From positions 1,116,001 to 1,180,000 of the forward strand of contig AP017895.1 in the NCBI GenBank assembly GCA_002355935.1: a stretch of DNA of 64,000 nt. Direction: 5' to 3'. A program made the translations under genes and the position numbers. Source of the stretch: Rothia aeria (GTDB lineage Bacteria > Actinomycetota > Actinomycetes > Actinomycetales > Micrococcaceae). The notes under the pieces were generated by a model. The model saw only the letters and a program-made list of their open reading frames with translations, was not told the DNA's origin and searched no databases. Positions 37,678 through 47,240 of the stretch are shown piece by piece. Position 1 is the stretch's first letter; each line of letters begins with the position of its first letter.

Positions 37678-38325
37678 GCACCCCTGTGCCCTCTTCCGGC
37701 ACGGATTCCTCTCGCCGCTCACTTTTTTATCGTTGCGGCTCTGGAGTGCGCTCGCCTGCATCCTCTTAGCGGCTACAGTGCTGTTGCTGCCCGTGCCGTT
37801 TGGTGCCCGCGCTTTCATACTGGGAGTGTTGCTCTTTAGCGGTGTATTCTTGGTTGTCGATGCTGGCGGTAAAGGGAAAACCTTCGCGGCTCTCACCGTA
37901 GCGCTACTGGGGTTGTATCTGCTCTTTACCGCACAGCGTGGGGTGATGCTGATCGTCTCAGGCAATATTGCGGGAACTGTTCTGGGGTTGGGCTGCTGCT
38001 GTTGCCAGCGGTGGGGGCGTGGGCGTTGGTGCGTGAAATTATTTTTGGTGCACGCATCCAGAAGCTCGCCGATGAGCTGGCTGCTGCCGGTAAACTCCCT
38101 GAAGACACCCTGCCGCGCAGCCCCTCGGGGCGGGTGGACAAGTCCGCTGCCGCACAGGAGTTCGAGAAATTTGCGCTTGCCGTTGAAGACGCCCCTGACG
38201 ACTGTGTCAGCTGGTTTAATCTCTCCTGCATGTACGATGCGTGCGGCGAGCGCAAACGCGCCCGGGCCGCCATGCGTAACGCGGTGAGTCTGCACCGGGG
38301 GCGGCCCGCCAAGCCTATGGTTTAG
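37674..38325 (+). CDS. Membrane protein with TPR-like tail (two frameshifts)
   Basis: Starts ATG 37674 inside the dapB stop (ATGA). Adding T to the six-T run at 37723-37728 gives RRSLFLSLRLWSALACILLA, and adding G to GGG at 37990-37992 gives GLGLLLLPAVGAWALVREII. The joined protein has about 217 residues: three hydrophobic segments in the first 110, then a soluble helical tail, WFNLSCMYDACGERKRARAA, which resembles a TPR repeat. Sits between dapB and dapA, a position where actinobacteria often carry an unannotated membrane gene. Confidence 0.7.
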
Positions 38326-38387
38326 CCCGCCTGCCGTAACGGATAAGAAAAGTGGGCGTGACGCGCGACAAATAAAGCTGGGAGTAG

Positions 38388-38393
38388 TAGGGT
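38388..38393 (+). promoter_or_regulatory. Candidate -10 box of dapA, possibly leaderless
   Basis: TAGGGT ends seven bases before the dapA ATG at 38401, and there is no clear ribosome site. GCGACA at 38365-38370, 17 nt upstream, is a partial -35. Together these suggest transcription beginning at the start codon. Confidence 0.4.
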
Positions 38394-38400
38394 AGTTAGT

Positions 38401-39393
38401 ATGTCTGATAGCGCAGTGAACACCGAAACCTCCAACCGTCCCGTGAACAGTGCTGGCGGGCTGAAAACCCCGCATAACCAGGGTACGTTCGCCACACCGA
38501 TTTTTGGCCGTCTGCTGACCGCCATGGTTACCCCATTTGCCGCCGACGGCTCCGTGGACGAGGCGCAGACCGTGAAGTTAGCCGAGTACCTTGTCGACAA
38601 TGGGCATGACGGGCTAGTGGTGTGCGGCACCACCGGCGAGTACTCGACCATGACTGATGATGAAAATGAACGCGTGTTCCAGATCGTCAAAGATGCCGTG
38701 GGGCACCGGGCTAAGATCGTCGCGGGTGTTGGCTCGAATGACACTGCGCACACCATTGAGCTGGCTCGCCGTGCCGATAAGGTGGGCGTGGACGGGCTGC
38801 TGGTAGTTACCCCCTACTACAATAAGCCCACCCAGGCGGGCGTGTTTGCGCACTATCAGGCGGTGGCGAAAACCTCTGACACGCCTATTATGGTGTACGA
38901 TATTCCCGGGCGCTCCGCCATTCCGATTGAGCCGGATACCTACCGCCGCATGGCAGAAATTGATAGTATTGTAGCGGTCAAAGACGCGAAAGCTGACTTT
39001 GGCGCCGCGTCCGAGGTTATGGCAACTACAGACTTGCAGTACTACAGCGGTGATGATGGTTTAACTCTGCCCTGGATGTCGGTGGGGGCCGTCGGGCTGG
39101 TATCTGTTACAGCGCACGTTGCCCCGCAGCTATTCCGTGAACTTATTGATGCGGTCGTAGCCCAGGATCTGGTGACTGCCCAGCGTGTTCACCTCCTGCT
39201 GACCCCGATCGTGCGTGCGACAATGAGCCGTGCCCCCGGGTGCGTCTCCGCTAAGCAGATTTTGTCGTGGCAGGGTGTTCTTGGCACCCCTGTGGTGCGC
39301 CTGCCGCATGTGCTTTCTGAACCTGCCGTGGTGGAAGCGATGCGTTCGGATTTGCGTGACTCGGTCATTGCGCACAGCATTCAGAATTCTTAG
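38401..39393 (+). CDS. dapA: 4-hydroxy-tetrahydrodipicolinate synthase
   Basis: Condenses pyruvate with aspartate semialdehyde, first committed step of the DAP pathway; dapB (36895) and dapF (56169) are also in the window. LLTAMVTPFAADGSVDEAQT, GTTGEYSTMTDDE, YDIPGRSAI and VAVKDAKADFGAA (Schiff-base Lys) are family motifs. 330 residues, with a 35-residue N-terminal extension relative to the E. coli enzyme. Confidence 0.97.
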   Translation: MSDSAVNTETSNRPVNSAGGLKTPHNQGTFATPIFGRLLTAMVTPFAADGSVDEAQTVKLAEYLVDNGHDGLVVCGTTGEYSTMTDDENERVFQIVKDAVGHRAKIVAGVGSNDTAHTIELARRADKVGVDGLLVVTPYYNKPTQAGVFAHYQAVAKTSDTPIMVYDIPGRSAIPIEPDTYRRMAEIDSIVAVKDAKADFGAASEVMATTDLQYYSGDDGLTLPWMSVGAVGLVSVTAHVAPQLFRELIDAVVAQDLVTAQRVHLLLTPIVRATMSRAPGCVSAKQILSWQGVLGTPVVRLPHVLSEPAVVEAMRSDLRDSVIAHSIQNS

Positions 39394-39410
39394 CTGATTC
39401 TGTCTCCTTC

Positions 39411-39464
39411 ACGGGCCCGCGTGAGTACCCTGCACTATTGGGGTGCGAACGCCGGGTCCGTTTC
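39411..39464 (+). terminator. Terminator-like hairpin after dapA
   Basis: ACGGGCCCG (39411-39419) pairs with CGGGTCCGT (39453-39461) with one G-T pair, and GCAC/GTGC forms an inner stem. TTT overlaps the end. It lies 18 nt after the dapA stop. The rest of the 183-nt gap before rnj holds no gene. Confidence 0.5.
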
Positions 39465-39576
39465 GATGCATTCAGGTGTGTCCAAGATAGCGGGCCGCCA
39501 GCACAGGTTAGAGAGGCAGCAAAGCAACTATGAGTACAGACAATAGAAAACAGTAAAACCTATAAAGGAGAATAGA

Positions 39577-41295
39577 TTGAGCGTATTCGAGGCGGATCTG
39601 CCCGCCCCTCCGCCGTTGCAGAAAGACACCCTGCGAGTGGTGCCGCTTGGCGGTCTGGGCGAGGTCGGCCGCAATATGACCGTGTACGAAATTAACGGCA
39701 AACTGCTGATTGTGGACTGCGGTGTGCTTTTCCCCGAAGAGTCACAGCCCGGTGTTGATCTGATCCTGCCCGATTTGAGTTACGTGGTGGGGCGCATTGA
39801 CGACGTGGTGGCCATGGTGCTCACTCACGGGCATGAAGACCATATCGGTGCAGTACCTTACCTGCTGAAAAAACGCCCGGATATTCCCCTCATCGGCTCG
39901 GAGCTGACCCTGGCCCTTGTGGAGGCGAAACTTGCCGAGCACCGCATTAAGCCGTACACGCTGGCGGTGAAAGAACACCAGGTGGAGCGTTTCGGCCCGT
40001 ATGAGTGCGAATTTATTGCGGTGAATCACTCTATCCCGGATGCCCTTGCGGTCTTTATTCGCACCGGTGCTGGCACCGTGCTGCACACCGGCGACTTTAA
40101 GATGGATCAGTTGCCGCTGGATGGGCGTATCACCGATCTGCGCCACTTCGCTAAGTTGGGTGAAGAAGGCATTGACCTGTTCCTGCCTGATTCCACCAAT
40201 GCCGAGGTGCCCGGGTTCACCCCGACCGAGAAGAATATTGGCCCCGTTATTTCCAACGTGTTCCGGGACGCAACCGGGCGTATTATTGTGGCATCGTTCT
40301 CGTCTCATGTGCACCGTGTGCAGCAGGTTCTGGATGCTGCTGCCGAGCGCGGCCGCAAGGTGGTGCTGGTGGGCCGCTCGATGGTTCGTAATATGACGAT
40401 CGCCGAGAAGCTTGGTTATTTGAAGGTTCCCGAGGGTATCCTGGTGGACCTGAAAAAGGTAGACGAGTACCGTCCCGACGAGATTGTGATGATGTGTACC
40501 GGCTCGCAGGGTGAGCCTATGGCTGCCCTGTCCCGTATGGCAAATGGTGACCATAAGGTGCAGGTTGAGCCAGGGGATACGATTGTGCTCGCTTCCTCCC
40601 TCATCCCGGGGAACGAGACCAGTGTGTACCGTATTATTAACGCCTTGCTGAAGCTGGGGGCGAACGTGGTGCATAAGGGTAACGCGAAGGTGCACGTTTC
40701 GGGGCATGCTGCCGCGGGGGAGCTGCTGTACTGCTACAACATCCTCAAACCCAAGAATGTGATGCCGGTACACGGGGAGGTACGCCACCTGATCGCTAAC
40801 GGCGAGCTGGCGCAGGAGACCGGCGTTCCTGCGGAGAACGTGCTGCTGTGCGAATCCGGCACTGTGGTCGATATGAAGGATGGGGTGGCCCGCATTGTGG
40901 GCGAGGTGCCCTGCGAGTACCTGTACGTGGATGGCCGTTCCGTGGGCGCAGTCACCGAGGACGATCTGAAAGACCGCCGTGTGCTTGGTGAGGAAGGTTT
41001 TGTTTCGGTGGTGAGCGTTATTGACCGTGCCGCGAAGCGTGTGGTGACTGGCCCGGATGTTCACGCGCGCGGTATTGCTGAGGACGACTCGGTGTTTGAC
41101 GAAATTACCCCGAAGATCACCGCCGCCCTTGAGGATGCGCTTCACCGCGCACCGCAGAAGGTTCACACCACCCAGCAGCTGCAGCAGATTGTGCGCCGTA
41201 CCTTGGGCGCCTGGGTTTCGCGCCGGTTGCGCCGCAAGCCAATGATTGTGCCCGTTGTGGTGGAGCACAAGAGCGGCCCGGAAGCCGCTAAGTAG
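39577..41295 (+). CDS. rnj: Ribonuclease J
   Basis: Metallo-beta-lactamase-fold RNase with 5'-3' exo- and endonuclease activity, central to rRNA processing and mRNA decay in this phylum. HGHEDH at residues 84-89 is the metal site; VLHTGDFKMD holds another ligand; the beta-CASP region includes CTGSQGEPMAALSRMANGDH, and SGHAAAGEL follows. 572 residues. TTG 39577 after AAAGGAGAAT is the start. Downstream of dapA, as usual in actinobacteria. Confidence 0.96.
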   Translation: MSVFEADLPAPPPLQKDTLRVVPLGGLGEVGRNMTVYEINGKLLIVDCGVLFPEESQPGVDLILPDLSYVVGRIDDVVAMVLTHGHEDHIGAVPYLLKKRPDIPLIGSELTLALVEAKLAEHRIKPYTLAVKEHQVERFGPYECEFIAVNHSIPDALAVFIRTGAGTVLHTGDFKMDQLPLDGRITDLRHFAKLGEEGIDLFLPDSTNAEVPGFTPTEKNIGPVISNVFRDATGRIIVASFSSHVHRVQQVLDAAAERGRKVVLVGRSMVRNMTIAEKLGYLKVPEGILVDLKKVDEYRPDEIVMMCTGSQGEPMAALSRMANGDHKVQVEPGDTIVLASSLIPGNETSVYRIINALLKLGANVVHKGNAKVHVSGHAAAGELLYCYNILKPKNVMPVHGEVRHLIANGELAQETGVPAENVLLCESGTVVDMKDGVARIVGEVPCEYLYVDGRSVGAVTEDDLKDRRVLGEEGFVSVVSVIDRAAKRVVTGPDVHARGIAEDDSVFDEITPKITAALEDALHRAPQKVHTTQQLQQIVRRTLGAWVSRRLRRKPMIVPVVVEHKSGPEAAK

Positions 41296-41315
41296 CCGGT
41301 GTATGCGCCGTGATG

Positions 41316-41344
41316 GGGGTCAACCGCTGTGTTCGGTTGGCCCC
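41316..41344 (+). terminator. Hairpin after rnj
   Basis: GGGGTCAACCG (41316-41326) pairs with CGGTTGGCCCC (41334-41344), one G-T pair, loop of seven. No T-run follows. It lies 21 nt after the rnj stop. Confidence 0.5.
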
Positions 41345-41445
41345 GTTACGCTTTCAAGGTTCTTTATGCGGTTGTTCCGCATGGTACAGCGGTTTTTCGG
41401 CCGGTTAATCTATGAATGAGAGAGAAGGTTGTTACTCTAGTAAGT

Positions 41446-44400
41446 ATGGCTTCACGGACTTCTAAAGGTCGCTCGACCTCAGCCAAAAAGAAAACTTCGG
41501 GTTCTTCACGTTCCCGGAGCTCATCGGCGCGCCAGAATCAGGTTCCCGCCAATGCTTTCACCCGTTTCGTCTCTACGGTGTGGTTGAGTATTGCGCACGC
41601 CCTTGGCGGTATTGTGCGTTCTATCGGAACCGCACGTACCGATTCTGACCCGCAGCTGCGGCGTGATGGCGGCGCTCTTTTTATCGCCCTTTTTGGCCTG
41701 ATAACTGCTGGGGTGGAGTGGTACAGCTGGAGGGTCATGACCGGTCCGGCTATTATTCACTGGCCGCTATCGGCCTGGCACGTGATGCTGGGCGGTATTT
41801 TTGGGCAGGGGGCGCTGCTGGTTCCAGTGCTGTGTTTTGTGCTGGCGTGGTGCGTGTTCCGTGACCCTGAGCGGGTTCAGCGCAATAACCGGGTTACTTT
41901 CGGGCTGTTTGTTCTCTTGGTGACAGCCTCACTTTTCTTCGCCCATATTGCCGGGTACCCCAGTTTCGCTGACGGCTTCGAGAAAGTCTGGTCAGGCGGT
42001 GGGGTGATTGGCGCAACCGTGGGGGTTTTGCTCTCGCGCGTGGTGGGCCAGGTGCCGTTCCTTGAGTGGCTGCTGCTGTTTGTGCTGTTTGTGGTGGGGC
42101 TGATGGTACTGACCGGTACGACGGTGCGTCAGCTGATACCGCGTATCGTGTACCTGGTGCGGTTGGTGCTGGGGGAGAAATCTCCCGGGCCTGCGTGGGA
42201 ATCTGCCCGCGCTGAGGGCTCTGGAACCGCCGAGACCCGTACTGTTGATTTGGGGGCTGCGGAGCATGACCGCAGTTACCTGTATGGGGATGAGCCTACC
42301 GCACCCCAGAAGAAGCAGGGTTTCTTGACCCGGATGCTGGGCGCATTAGGGGTTATTCGCAACGAGAATGATACGGATGCTTCGCTTGACGAGTATGCGG
42401 GCGATGAGGCGTTTGTGAGCCCCGTTGTTTCGTCCGACCGTGCTGGTGAGGCGCACGATTCGGATGCTACTGCCGTGCACCCGGTGCAGCAGACCACGAA
42501 AAAACAGCGCGGTAACGGTAATGGTCGGCTTAGCCGCCTGCCCGGTTACCCGCATGGGGGTGAGCAGCCCTCAGCAGACCCGTTCGATGTGGAGGCCTCA
42601 AACGCCCCCGCCACGCGCCTGAACCAGGTGCAGCAGGCGGCCGTGGAGCATGGGCGAGTGAACCCGAATGAGGCCACCCTCTTTGATGTGGAGGCGTACG
42701 AGCAGCCGCAGAAGCCAGCGGCCCAGACGAAGCCCCAACCTTCCGTGCAGGAGCGGCCTAGTCAGGGGCGTGCACCTGAAGGCGCGGTCCCTGCCGCCGC
42801 AGCGAGCGCACCCGTGAAGCCTGCATCCGGCGGGACAGGCGTATCCCGCCCGCTGCAGAATAACACTCGTGTGGCGCAGACTGAGCAGGCCCGCCCGGCG
42901 CAGACTGTGGAATCTTCGCGAGGTAACTACACCTTGCCGTCTGAGCAGATGCTGATCGCAGGCCCGCCCGCGAAGGAATCCTCCGAAGTGAACGAGCAGG
43001 TGGTTCAGGCGCTCACGAGCGTGTTGGAGCAGTTCAAGGTGGATGCGCAGGTTACTGGGTTCTCGCGCGGGCCGACCGTGACCCGTTATGAGATTGAGCT
43101 GAGCCCCGGCACGAAAGTTGAGCGTGTGACGGCGTTGAGCAAGAACATCGCCTATGCGGTGGCGTCTGAAGAGGTGCGTATCCTCTCACCCATCCCCGGT
43201 AAATCGGCGATCGGTATTGAGATTCCCAATACCGACCGTGAGACGGTTGCGTTAGGTGATGTGCTCCGCTGCCCGCAGGCGCATTCGAACCCGCATCCGA
43301 TGGTGATGGGCGTGGGTAAGGACGTTGAGGGCGGTTTCGTGCTGGCGAATTTGGCGAAGATGCCGCATATGCTGGTGGCGGGTGCAACCGGTGCCGGTAA
43401 GTCTTCGTTTGTGAACTCAATGATCACCTCTATTTTGATGCGTTCCACCCCGGACCAGGTGCGCCTGGTGATGGTGGACCCTAAACGTGTGGAGCTGACC
43501 GCCTATGAGGGTATCCCGCACCTGATTACCCCCATTATTACGAACCCAAAGAAGGCTGCTGAGGCCCTGCAGTGGGTGGTTCGTGAGATGGACGCCCGCT
43601 ACGATGACCTGGCGCATTACGGGTTTAAACATGTGGATGATTTCAATAAGGCGGTGCGTGAGGGCAAGGTTCAGCCTGAGCCCGGCAGTAAACGTACCAT
43701 CCACGAGTACCCGTACCTGCTGGTGATTGTGGACGAGCTCGCCGATTTGATGATGGTCGCCCCGCGCGATGTTGAAGAGGCAATCGTGCGTATTACCCAG
43801 CTGGCTCGCGCCGCCGGTATTCACCTGGTGCTGGCCACCCAGCGGCCTTCAGTGGATGTGGTGACGGGCCTAATTAAGGCGAACGTCCCTTCACGTATGG
43901 CGTTTGCGACCTCTTCGGTGACGGATTCGCGTGTGGTGCTGGATCAGCCCGGTGCGGAGAAGCTGATCGGCCAGGGCGACGCCCTGTTCTTGCCGATGGG
44001 TGCCTCAAAGCCGCTGCGTGTGCAGGGTGCTTGGGTGTCTGAGTCAGAGATTCACGAGGTGGTTGAGCACGTGAAGCAGCAGGCCCCGACCGTGTACCGT
44101 GAGGACGTGGTCTCTGCCGCATCGAAACGTCAGATTGATGAGGAGATCGGTGACGACCTGGACGATCTGCTGCGCGCAGCGGAGCTGGTGATTAGCACCC
44201 AGTTCGGTTCTACCTCTATGCTGCAGCGTAAACTGCGGATGGGATTTGCGAAGGCGGGGCGCATTATGGACCTGCTGGAATCCCAGGGCGTGGTGGGTCC
44301 CTCAGAGGGTTCGAAGGCGCGTGACGTACTGGTGCGTCCGGACGACCTGCAGCTGACGTTGGCGCGTATCCGTGGCGAGGATGTTCCAGAACCGGCCGCC

Positions 44401-44520
44401 GAGCCGGAGGCCAGCCCCGACCCGTACGCCAATGCGGTGGATGCCGGTGAGCCGGCTGCTGACTATTTCGACGGTGAGGATGAACAATCTGAGGACGCCT
44501 GGCAGCTGACCGGGCGGTAG
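41446..44520 (+). CDS. ftsK: DNA translocase FtsK/SpoIIIE
   Basis: Hexameric ATPase that pumps chromosome ends through the closing septum. About 1024 residues: basic Ser-rich N-terminus, four or five membrane segments (about 85-235), a long Pro/Gln-rich linker, the FtsK alpha/beta motor with [16 protein letters not shown] (about 645-660) and [14 protein letters not shown] (about 760), and a C-terminal winged-helix gamma domain ([20 protein letters not shown]). ATG 41446 (MASRTSKG) is chosen; ATG 41416 is possible. Neither has a good ribosome site. Confidence 0.94.
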   Translation: MASRTSKGRSTSAKKKTSGSSRSRSSSARQNQVPANAFTRFVSTVWLSIAHALGGIVRSIGTARTDSDPQLRRDGGALFIALFGLITAGVEWYSWRVMTGPAIIHWPLSAWHVMLGGIFGQGALLVPVLCFVLAWCVFRDPERVQRNNRVTFGLFVLLVTASLFFAHIAGYPSFADGFEKVWSGGGVIGATVGVLLSRVVGQVPFLEWLLLFVLFVVGLMVLTGTTVRQLIPRIVYLVRLVLGEKSPGPAWESARAEGSGTAETRTVDLGAAEHDRSYLYGDEPTAPQKKQGFLTRMLGALGVIRNENDTDASLDEYAGDEAFVSPVVSSDRAGEAHDSDATAVHPVQQTTKKQRGNGNGRLSRLPGYPHGGEQPSADPFDVEASNAPATRLNQVQQAAVEHGRVNPNEATLFDVEAYEQPQKPAAQTKPQPSVQERPSQGRAPEGAVPAAAASAPVKPASGGTGVSRPLQNNTRVAQTEQARPAQTVESSRGNYTLPSEQMLIAGPPAKESSEVNEQVVQALTSVLEQFKVDAQVTGFSRGPTVTRYEIELSPGTKVERVTALSKNIAYAVASEEVRILSPIPGKSAIGIEIPNTDRETVALGDVLRCPQAHSNPHPMVMGVGKDVEGGFVLANLAKMPHMLVAGATGAGKSSFVNSMITSILMRSTPDQVRLVMVDPKRVELTAYEGIPHLITPIITNPKKAAEALQWVVREMDARYDDLAHYGFKHVDDFNKAVREGKVQPEPGSKRTIHEYPYLLVIVDELADLMMVAPRDVEEAIVRITQLARAAGIHLVLATQRPSVDVVTGLIKANVPSRMAFATSSVTDSRVVLDQPGAEKLIGQGDALFLPMGASKPLRVQGAWVSESEIHEVVEHVKQQAPTVYREDVVSAASKRQIDEEIGDDLDDLLRAAELVISTQFGSTSMLQRKLRMGFAKAGRIMDLLESQGVVGPSEGSKARDVLVRPDDLQLTLARIRGEDVPEPAAEPEASPDPYANAVDAGEPAADYFDGEDEQSEDAWQLTGR

Positions 44521-44573
44521 GGGTCCGGCGGGCGTTGAGCCGTTGTCTTGCTGTAAAAACTATAGAGTATGCG

Positions 44574-44618
44574 CCGTGCGCACCGTAACCAGCAGGTTTA
44601 CGGTGCGCACGGTTTCTT
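44574..44618 (+). terminator. Rho-independent terminator of ftsK
   Basis: CCGTGCGCACCGTAA (44574-44588) pairs perfectly with TTACGGTGCGCACGG (44598-44612), followed by TTTCTT. It ends the ftsK unit before the pgsA promoter. Confidence 0.85.
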
Positions 44619-44660
44619 GTGTGCGGTTTTTCGCGCAGTTCCTGTGGGGCGGGTGCATTC

Positions 44661-44666
44661 TATAAT
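44661..44666 (+). promoter_or_regulatory. Candidate -10 box of pgsA
   Basis: Exact TATAAT, 55 nt before the pgsA ATG and 43 nt after the ftsK terminator. No convincing -35 is seen at the usual distance. Confidence 0.45.
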
Positions 44667-44721
44667 GGAGGGACTTGCCCGGTATGGGGCCGGGAACACG
44701 ACGAGTACGGAGCGATAGAGC

Positions 44722-45339
44722 ATGAGCGAACAGGCCGGTGGCGCCGCACCTACCGCATCTAACTGGAATTTGCCGAATGCGTTGACGGTGGTTCGTATTG
44801 TGATGGTGCCGTTTTTCGTAGTGGCTCTTATTGCGGGAGGCGTCTATGGCGCCGATAGTTTAGGTGCGCGGTGGGCGGCGCTGGCACTTTTTGTTGCCGC
44901 AATGATTACGGACTGGGCGGATGGCTACTTGGCACGTTCGCGTCAGCTCATTACCAGTTTCGGGAAGATCGCGGACCCTATCGCCGATAAGCTACTCACC
45001 GGTGCGGCTTTTATAACGCTTTCATGGCTGGGGGAGCTGTGGTGGTGGGTGACTGCGGTGATTCTGGTTCGTGAGTGGGGTATTACCGTGATGCGCCTGT
45101 TCGTGATTAAGTACGGCGTGATGGCTGCGAGTAAGGGCGGTAAGGTGAAGACTGTGCTGCAGACCGTGGCGCTAGTGGTGATGCTTGTGCCGCTGGGGCT
45201 GTGGGGCACGGCGTGGTTAATCCCCGGGTGGGCGCTGATGGCGGCGGTCACTGCGATTACCGTGTGGACCGGGCTGGTGTATGTTCGTGATGCGCGTGAG
45301 CTGCGTAAAAACTGGTTAGCTCAGCAAAATAAGGACTAA
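44722..45339 (+). CDS. pgsA: CDP-diacylglycerol-glycerol-3-phosphate 3-phosphatidyltransferase
   Basis: Makes phosphatidylglycerol phosphate from CDP-DAG (product of cdsA at 3913). The CDP-alcohol transferase signature DWADGYLARSRQ...GKIADPIADK is near residues 64-91, with all four aspartates. 205 residues and about five membrane segments. ATG 44722 follows GGAGCGATAGAGC. Located after ftsK and before cinA, the common actinobacterial order. Confidence 0.93.
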   Translation: MSEQAGGAAPTASNWNLPNALTVVRIVMVPFFVVALIAGGVYGADSLGARWAALALFVAAMITDWADGYLARSRQLITSFGKIADPIADKLLTGAAFITLSWLGELWWWVTAVILVREWGITVMRLFVIKYGVMAASKGGKVKTVLQTVALVVMLVPLGLWGTAWLIPGWALMAAVTAITVWTGLVYVRDARELRKNWLAQQNKD

Positions 45340-45405
45340 AAGGGGCAGCACGGGCTGCTGCGGTATCAGGGGTGCAGTCAGCAGAACATAGGCAGAGAAA
45401 GGTGC

Positions 45406-45915
45406 ATGATGGGTGAGGGTATTCGCATGGTGGGGCCAACTGAAGTTGAGGAGGCTGCCCGTTCTCTGCATGATGCTTTGGCAGGGACTGGGCGAACAGT
45501 TGCCACCGCTGAGTCCCTAACAGGTGGGGACGTAGGCGGGGCTATCTGCACTATTGCGGGGGCTTCCGAGTATTATTTGGGCGGTGTTATTTCGTATGCG
45601 AGCGCAGTCAAAGCAGCTGTGCTTGGGGTGGATAGGGGGCTGTTAGAGCGGTGCGGTTCGGTGGATGCTGAGGTCGCCGTGCAGATGGCTGCCGGTACGG
45701 CTCGAGTGTGCGGGGCCGATTACGGGGTGTCAACAACCGGGGTGGCGGGTCCTGAGCCTCATGATGGTAAACCGGTGGGGACGGTATTTATTGGTGTGTT
45801 CGGCCCCGCCGGGTCGGCGGCGCATGAACGGCATTATACGGGGGATCGAGCGCAGATTCGGGCTCAGGCCACCTATGATGCGATCCTGCTTCTGCAGGCG
45901 GTGGCATCGGCCTAG
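45406..45915 (+). CDS. cinA: CinA-family nicotinamide-nucleotide amidohydrolase
   Basis: C-terminal CinA (PncC) domain only: deamidates NMN in pyridine nucleotide salvage. TVATAESLTGGDVGGAICTI, YYLGGVISYASAVKAAVLGV and TGVAGPEPHDGKPVGTVFIG are the core motifs. 169 residues; the N-terminal molybdopterin-binding-like domain of full CinA is absent, as is normal in this phylum. ATG 45406 follows AAAGGTGC. ClgR is next, a common linkage. Confidence 0.92.
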   Translation: MMGEGIRMVGPTEVEEAARSLHDALAGTGRTVATAESLTGGDVGGAICTIAGASEYYLGGVISYASAVKAAVLGVDRGLLERCGSVDAEVAVQMAAGTARVCGADYGVSTTGVAGPEPHDGKPVGTVFIGVFGPAGSAAHERHYTGDRAQIRAQATYDAILLLQAVASA

Positions 45916-46165
45916 CTGCGGTATTCGGGTAGCTATTTCTGGTGTTCGTGGGGTAGGATAAGGCGGAGTGTAAACTTTCTAAGTAAAGCTTTAGGGGGCT
46001 CTCAGCTGCTATTCAGCTCAGTGGGAATAACCGCACAGTTTTATGAGTTTGAATAGTTACAAGCCAAATGAGAGAGGTTCTCTAGCCTTGAAGCGAAAAA
46101 TAGGTTAGGCTTAATCGAGTACATACCCGCGTGTCGGGTGCAACTACGCAATAGGAGAACAAGGC

Positions 46166-46573
46166 ATGACCAAGCAGCGCGTTTCAATCAATGGTATTAC
46201 CAGGTGGAAGGAAGTAGACGCCACACCTAAGAAAGCGGCTCCCGCCGTTGAGGAGGCGAAGGTGGTTCCCCTCCGTCAGGCTATCGGCGAGGTTTTGCGC
46301 GATATCCGTCAGCGCCAGGGCCGTACCCTGCGTGAGGTGTCCCAGCGTGCACGTGTTTCTCTTGGCTACCTCAGTGAGGTAGAGCGCGGTCAGAAGGAGG
46401 CGTCATCCGAGCTTCTAGCGTGGATTTGCCAGGCTTTGGAGACCCCTATGTACCAGATGCTCCGTGAGGTCGCTGACCGCATGGCTATTCTTGAGGGCGT
46501 TCATGTTCCCGATACTGTTCCCGCCGAGCTGGCCGAGCAGTACAGGAATGATTACGCAATGGCTTCCCTCTAA
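46166..46573 (+). CDS. clgR: ClgR-type helix-turn-helix regulator
   Basis: XRE-family activator of clp protease and, in some species, DNA-repair genes. The HTH lies about residues 45-95: [20 protein letters not shown], followed by [20 protein letters not shown], which is close to actinobacterial ClgR. 135 residues. ATG 46166 follows AGGAGAACAAGGC. The 250-nt gap upstream holds AT-rich sequence with TAGGCT at 46106-46111 as a weak -10 candidate. ClgR levels are set by Clp degradation in relatives; the Ala-Ser-Leu end could be a degradation signal (inference). Confidence 0.9.
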   Translation: MTKQRVSINGITRWKEVDATPKKAAPAVEEAKVVPLRQAIGEVLRDIRQRQGRTLREVSQRARVSLGYLSEVERGQKEASSELLAWICQALETPMYQMLREVADRMAILEGVHVPDTVPAELAEQYRNDYAMASL

Positions 46574-46586
46574 ACGAGGCTCTTGT

Positions 46587-46628
46587 GGGCGGGTCGTACA
46601 CCGGTGGGTGTGCGGCCCGCCCGCTTTG
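46587..46628 (+). terminator. Rho-independent terminator of clgR
   Basis: GGGCGGG (46587-46593) with CCCGCCC (46616-46622), GTACAC/GTGTGC inside, then GCTTTG. It sits 14 nt after the clgR stop. Confidence 0.75.
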
Positions 46629-46735
46629 TGTCCGTTTTGCAGGTGGGGTGCGCGAGCAGGTGTGGGTTTTGGGCACTGCGTGCTGGTTATAAGCGTCATA
46701 GTCTGTCATGTAGACGGTGGGATGAGGAGATCCGC

Positions 46736-46957
46736 GTGAAGCTGAGTGAATTTTGGCTGTGTATGGAGCATGAATTCGGTCGGGGGTACGCCCGGGTGCT
46801 TGCCGCAGACCTGGTGCTGGGGCAGTTGGGGCAGCTGACCGCCTTGGAGGCTCTGGAAAAAGGCGTTGATCCGCGCCGTGTGTGGCTGGCGATTTGCGAT
46901 ACGCAAGACATTCCCTTAGAGCGCAGGCTGGGGCCGGATATTAAGCCAAGTAGTTAG
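46736..46957 (+). CDS. DUF3046 family protein
   Basis: 73 residues: MKLSEFWLCMEHEFGRGYAR, then ALEKGVDPRRVWLAICDTQD and IPLERRLG, which match DUF3046, a small family conserved directly upstream of recA in actinobacteria. Function unknown. GTG 46736 follows GAGGAGA. The gap to recA is 283 nt and carries the recA control region. Confidence 0.88.
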   Translation: MKLSEFWLCMEHEFGRGYARVLAADLVLGQLGQLTALEALEKGVDPRRVWLAICDTQDIPLERRLGPDIKPSS

Positions 46958-47053
46958 AGGCGAGGCGGCGTTTTGGCGGCATTGTGGGGTGGGCTGAATG
47001 TAGCGCAATATAGGGGTACTGTACTCCTTATCGAAAGCCTGTGCTATTTTCTA

Positions 47054-47065
47054 GAAATTTTGTTC
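47054..47065 (+). promoter_or_regulatory. Possible LexA box upstream of recA
   Basis: GAAATTTTGTTC differs by one base from the Gram-positive SOS box GAAC-N4-GTTC. It lies 175 nt before the recA GTG. The base that breaks symmetry makes this a moderate candidate only. Confidence 0.35.
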
Positions 47066-47079
47066 GATACATGGTAGGC

Positions 47080-47126
47080 TTATCCACGAAGAAATTTTTG
47101 CAGACCTTTTGACGGACTTATCCACA
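47080..47126 (+). promoter_or_regulatory. Two DnaA-box-like 9-mers upstream of recA
   Basis: TTATCCACG at 47080-47088 and TTATCCACA at 47118-47126, same strand, 38 bases apart. The second is a perfect DnaA box. Between them is CGAAGAAATTTTT (47087-47099), also present in the lexA upstream region at 62683-62695. Confidence 0.45.
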
Positions 47127-47240
47127 AAATCCGCAAACCGGTCTTAAACCGTCAGGGGCGGCCCCTACAGTGGTGCACGAAGGGGATAACCAGCATCCCC
47201 ATAAGTGTTAGAACCACGCAGAGAAAACGAGGTAACAACC

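Noticed and set aside
39742-41268. 508-codon open frame on the reverse strand
   Set aside because: It lies opposite RNase J, whose frame carries all metal-site motifs; the reverse frame is His/Val-rich without family likeness.
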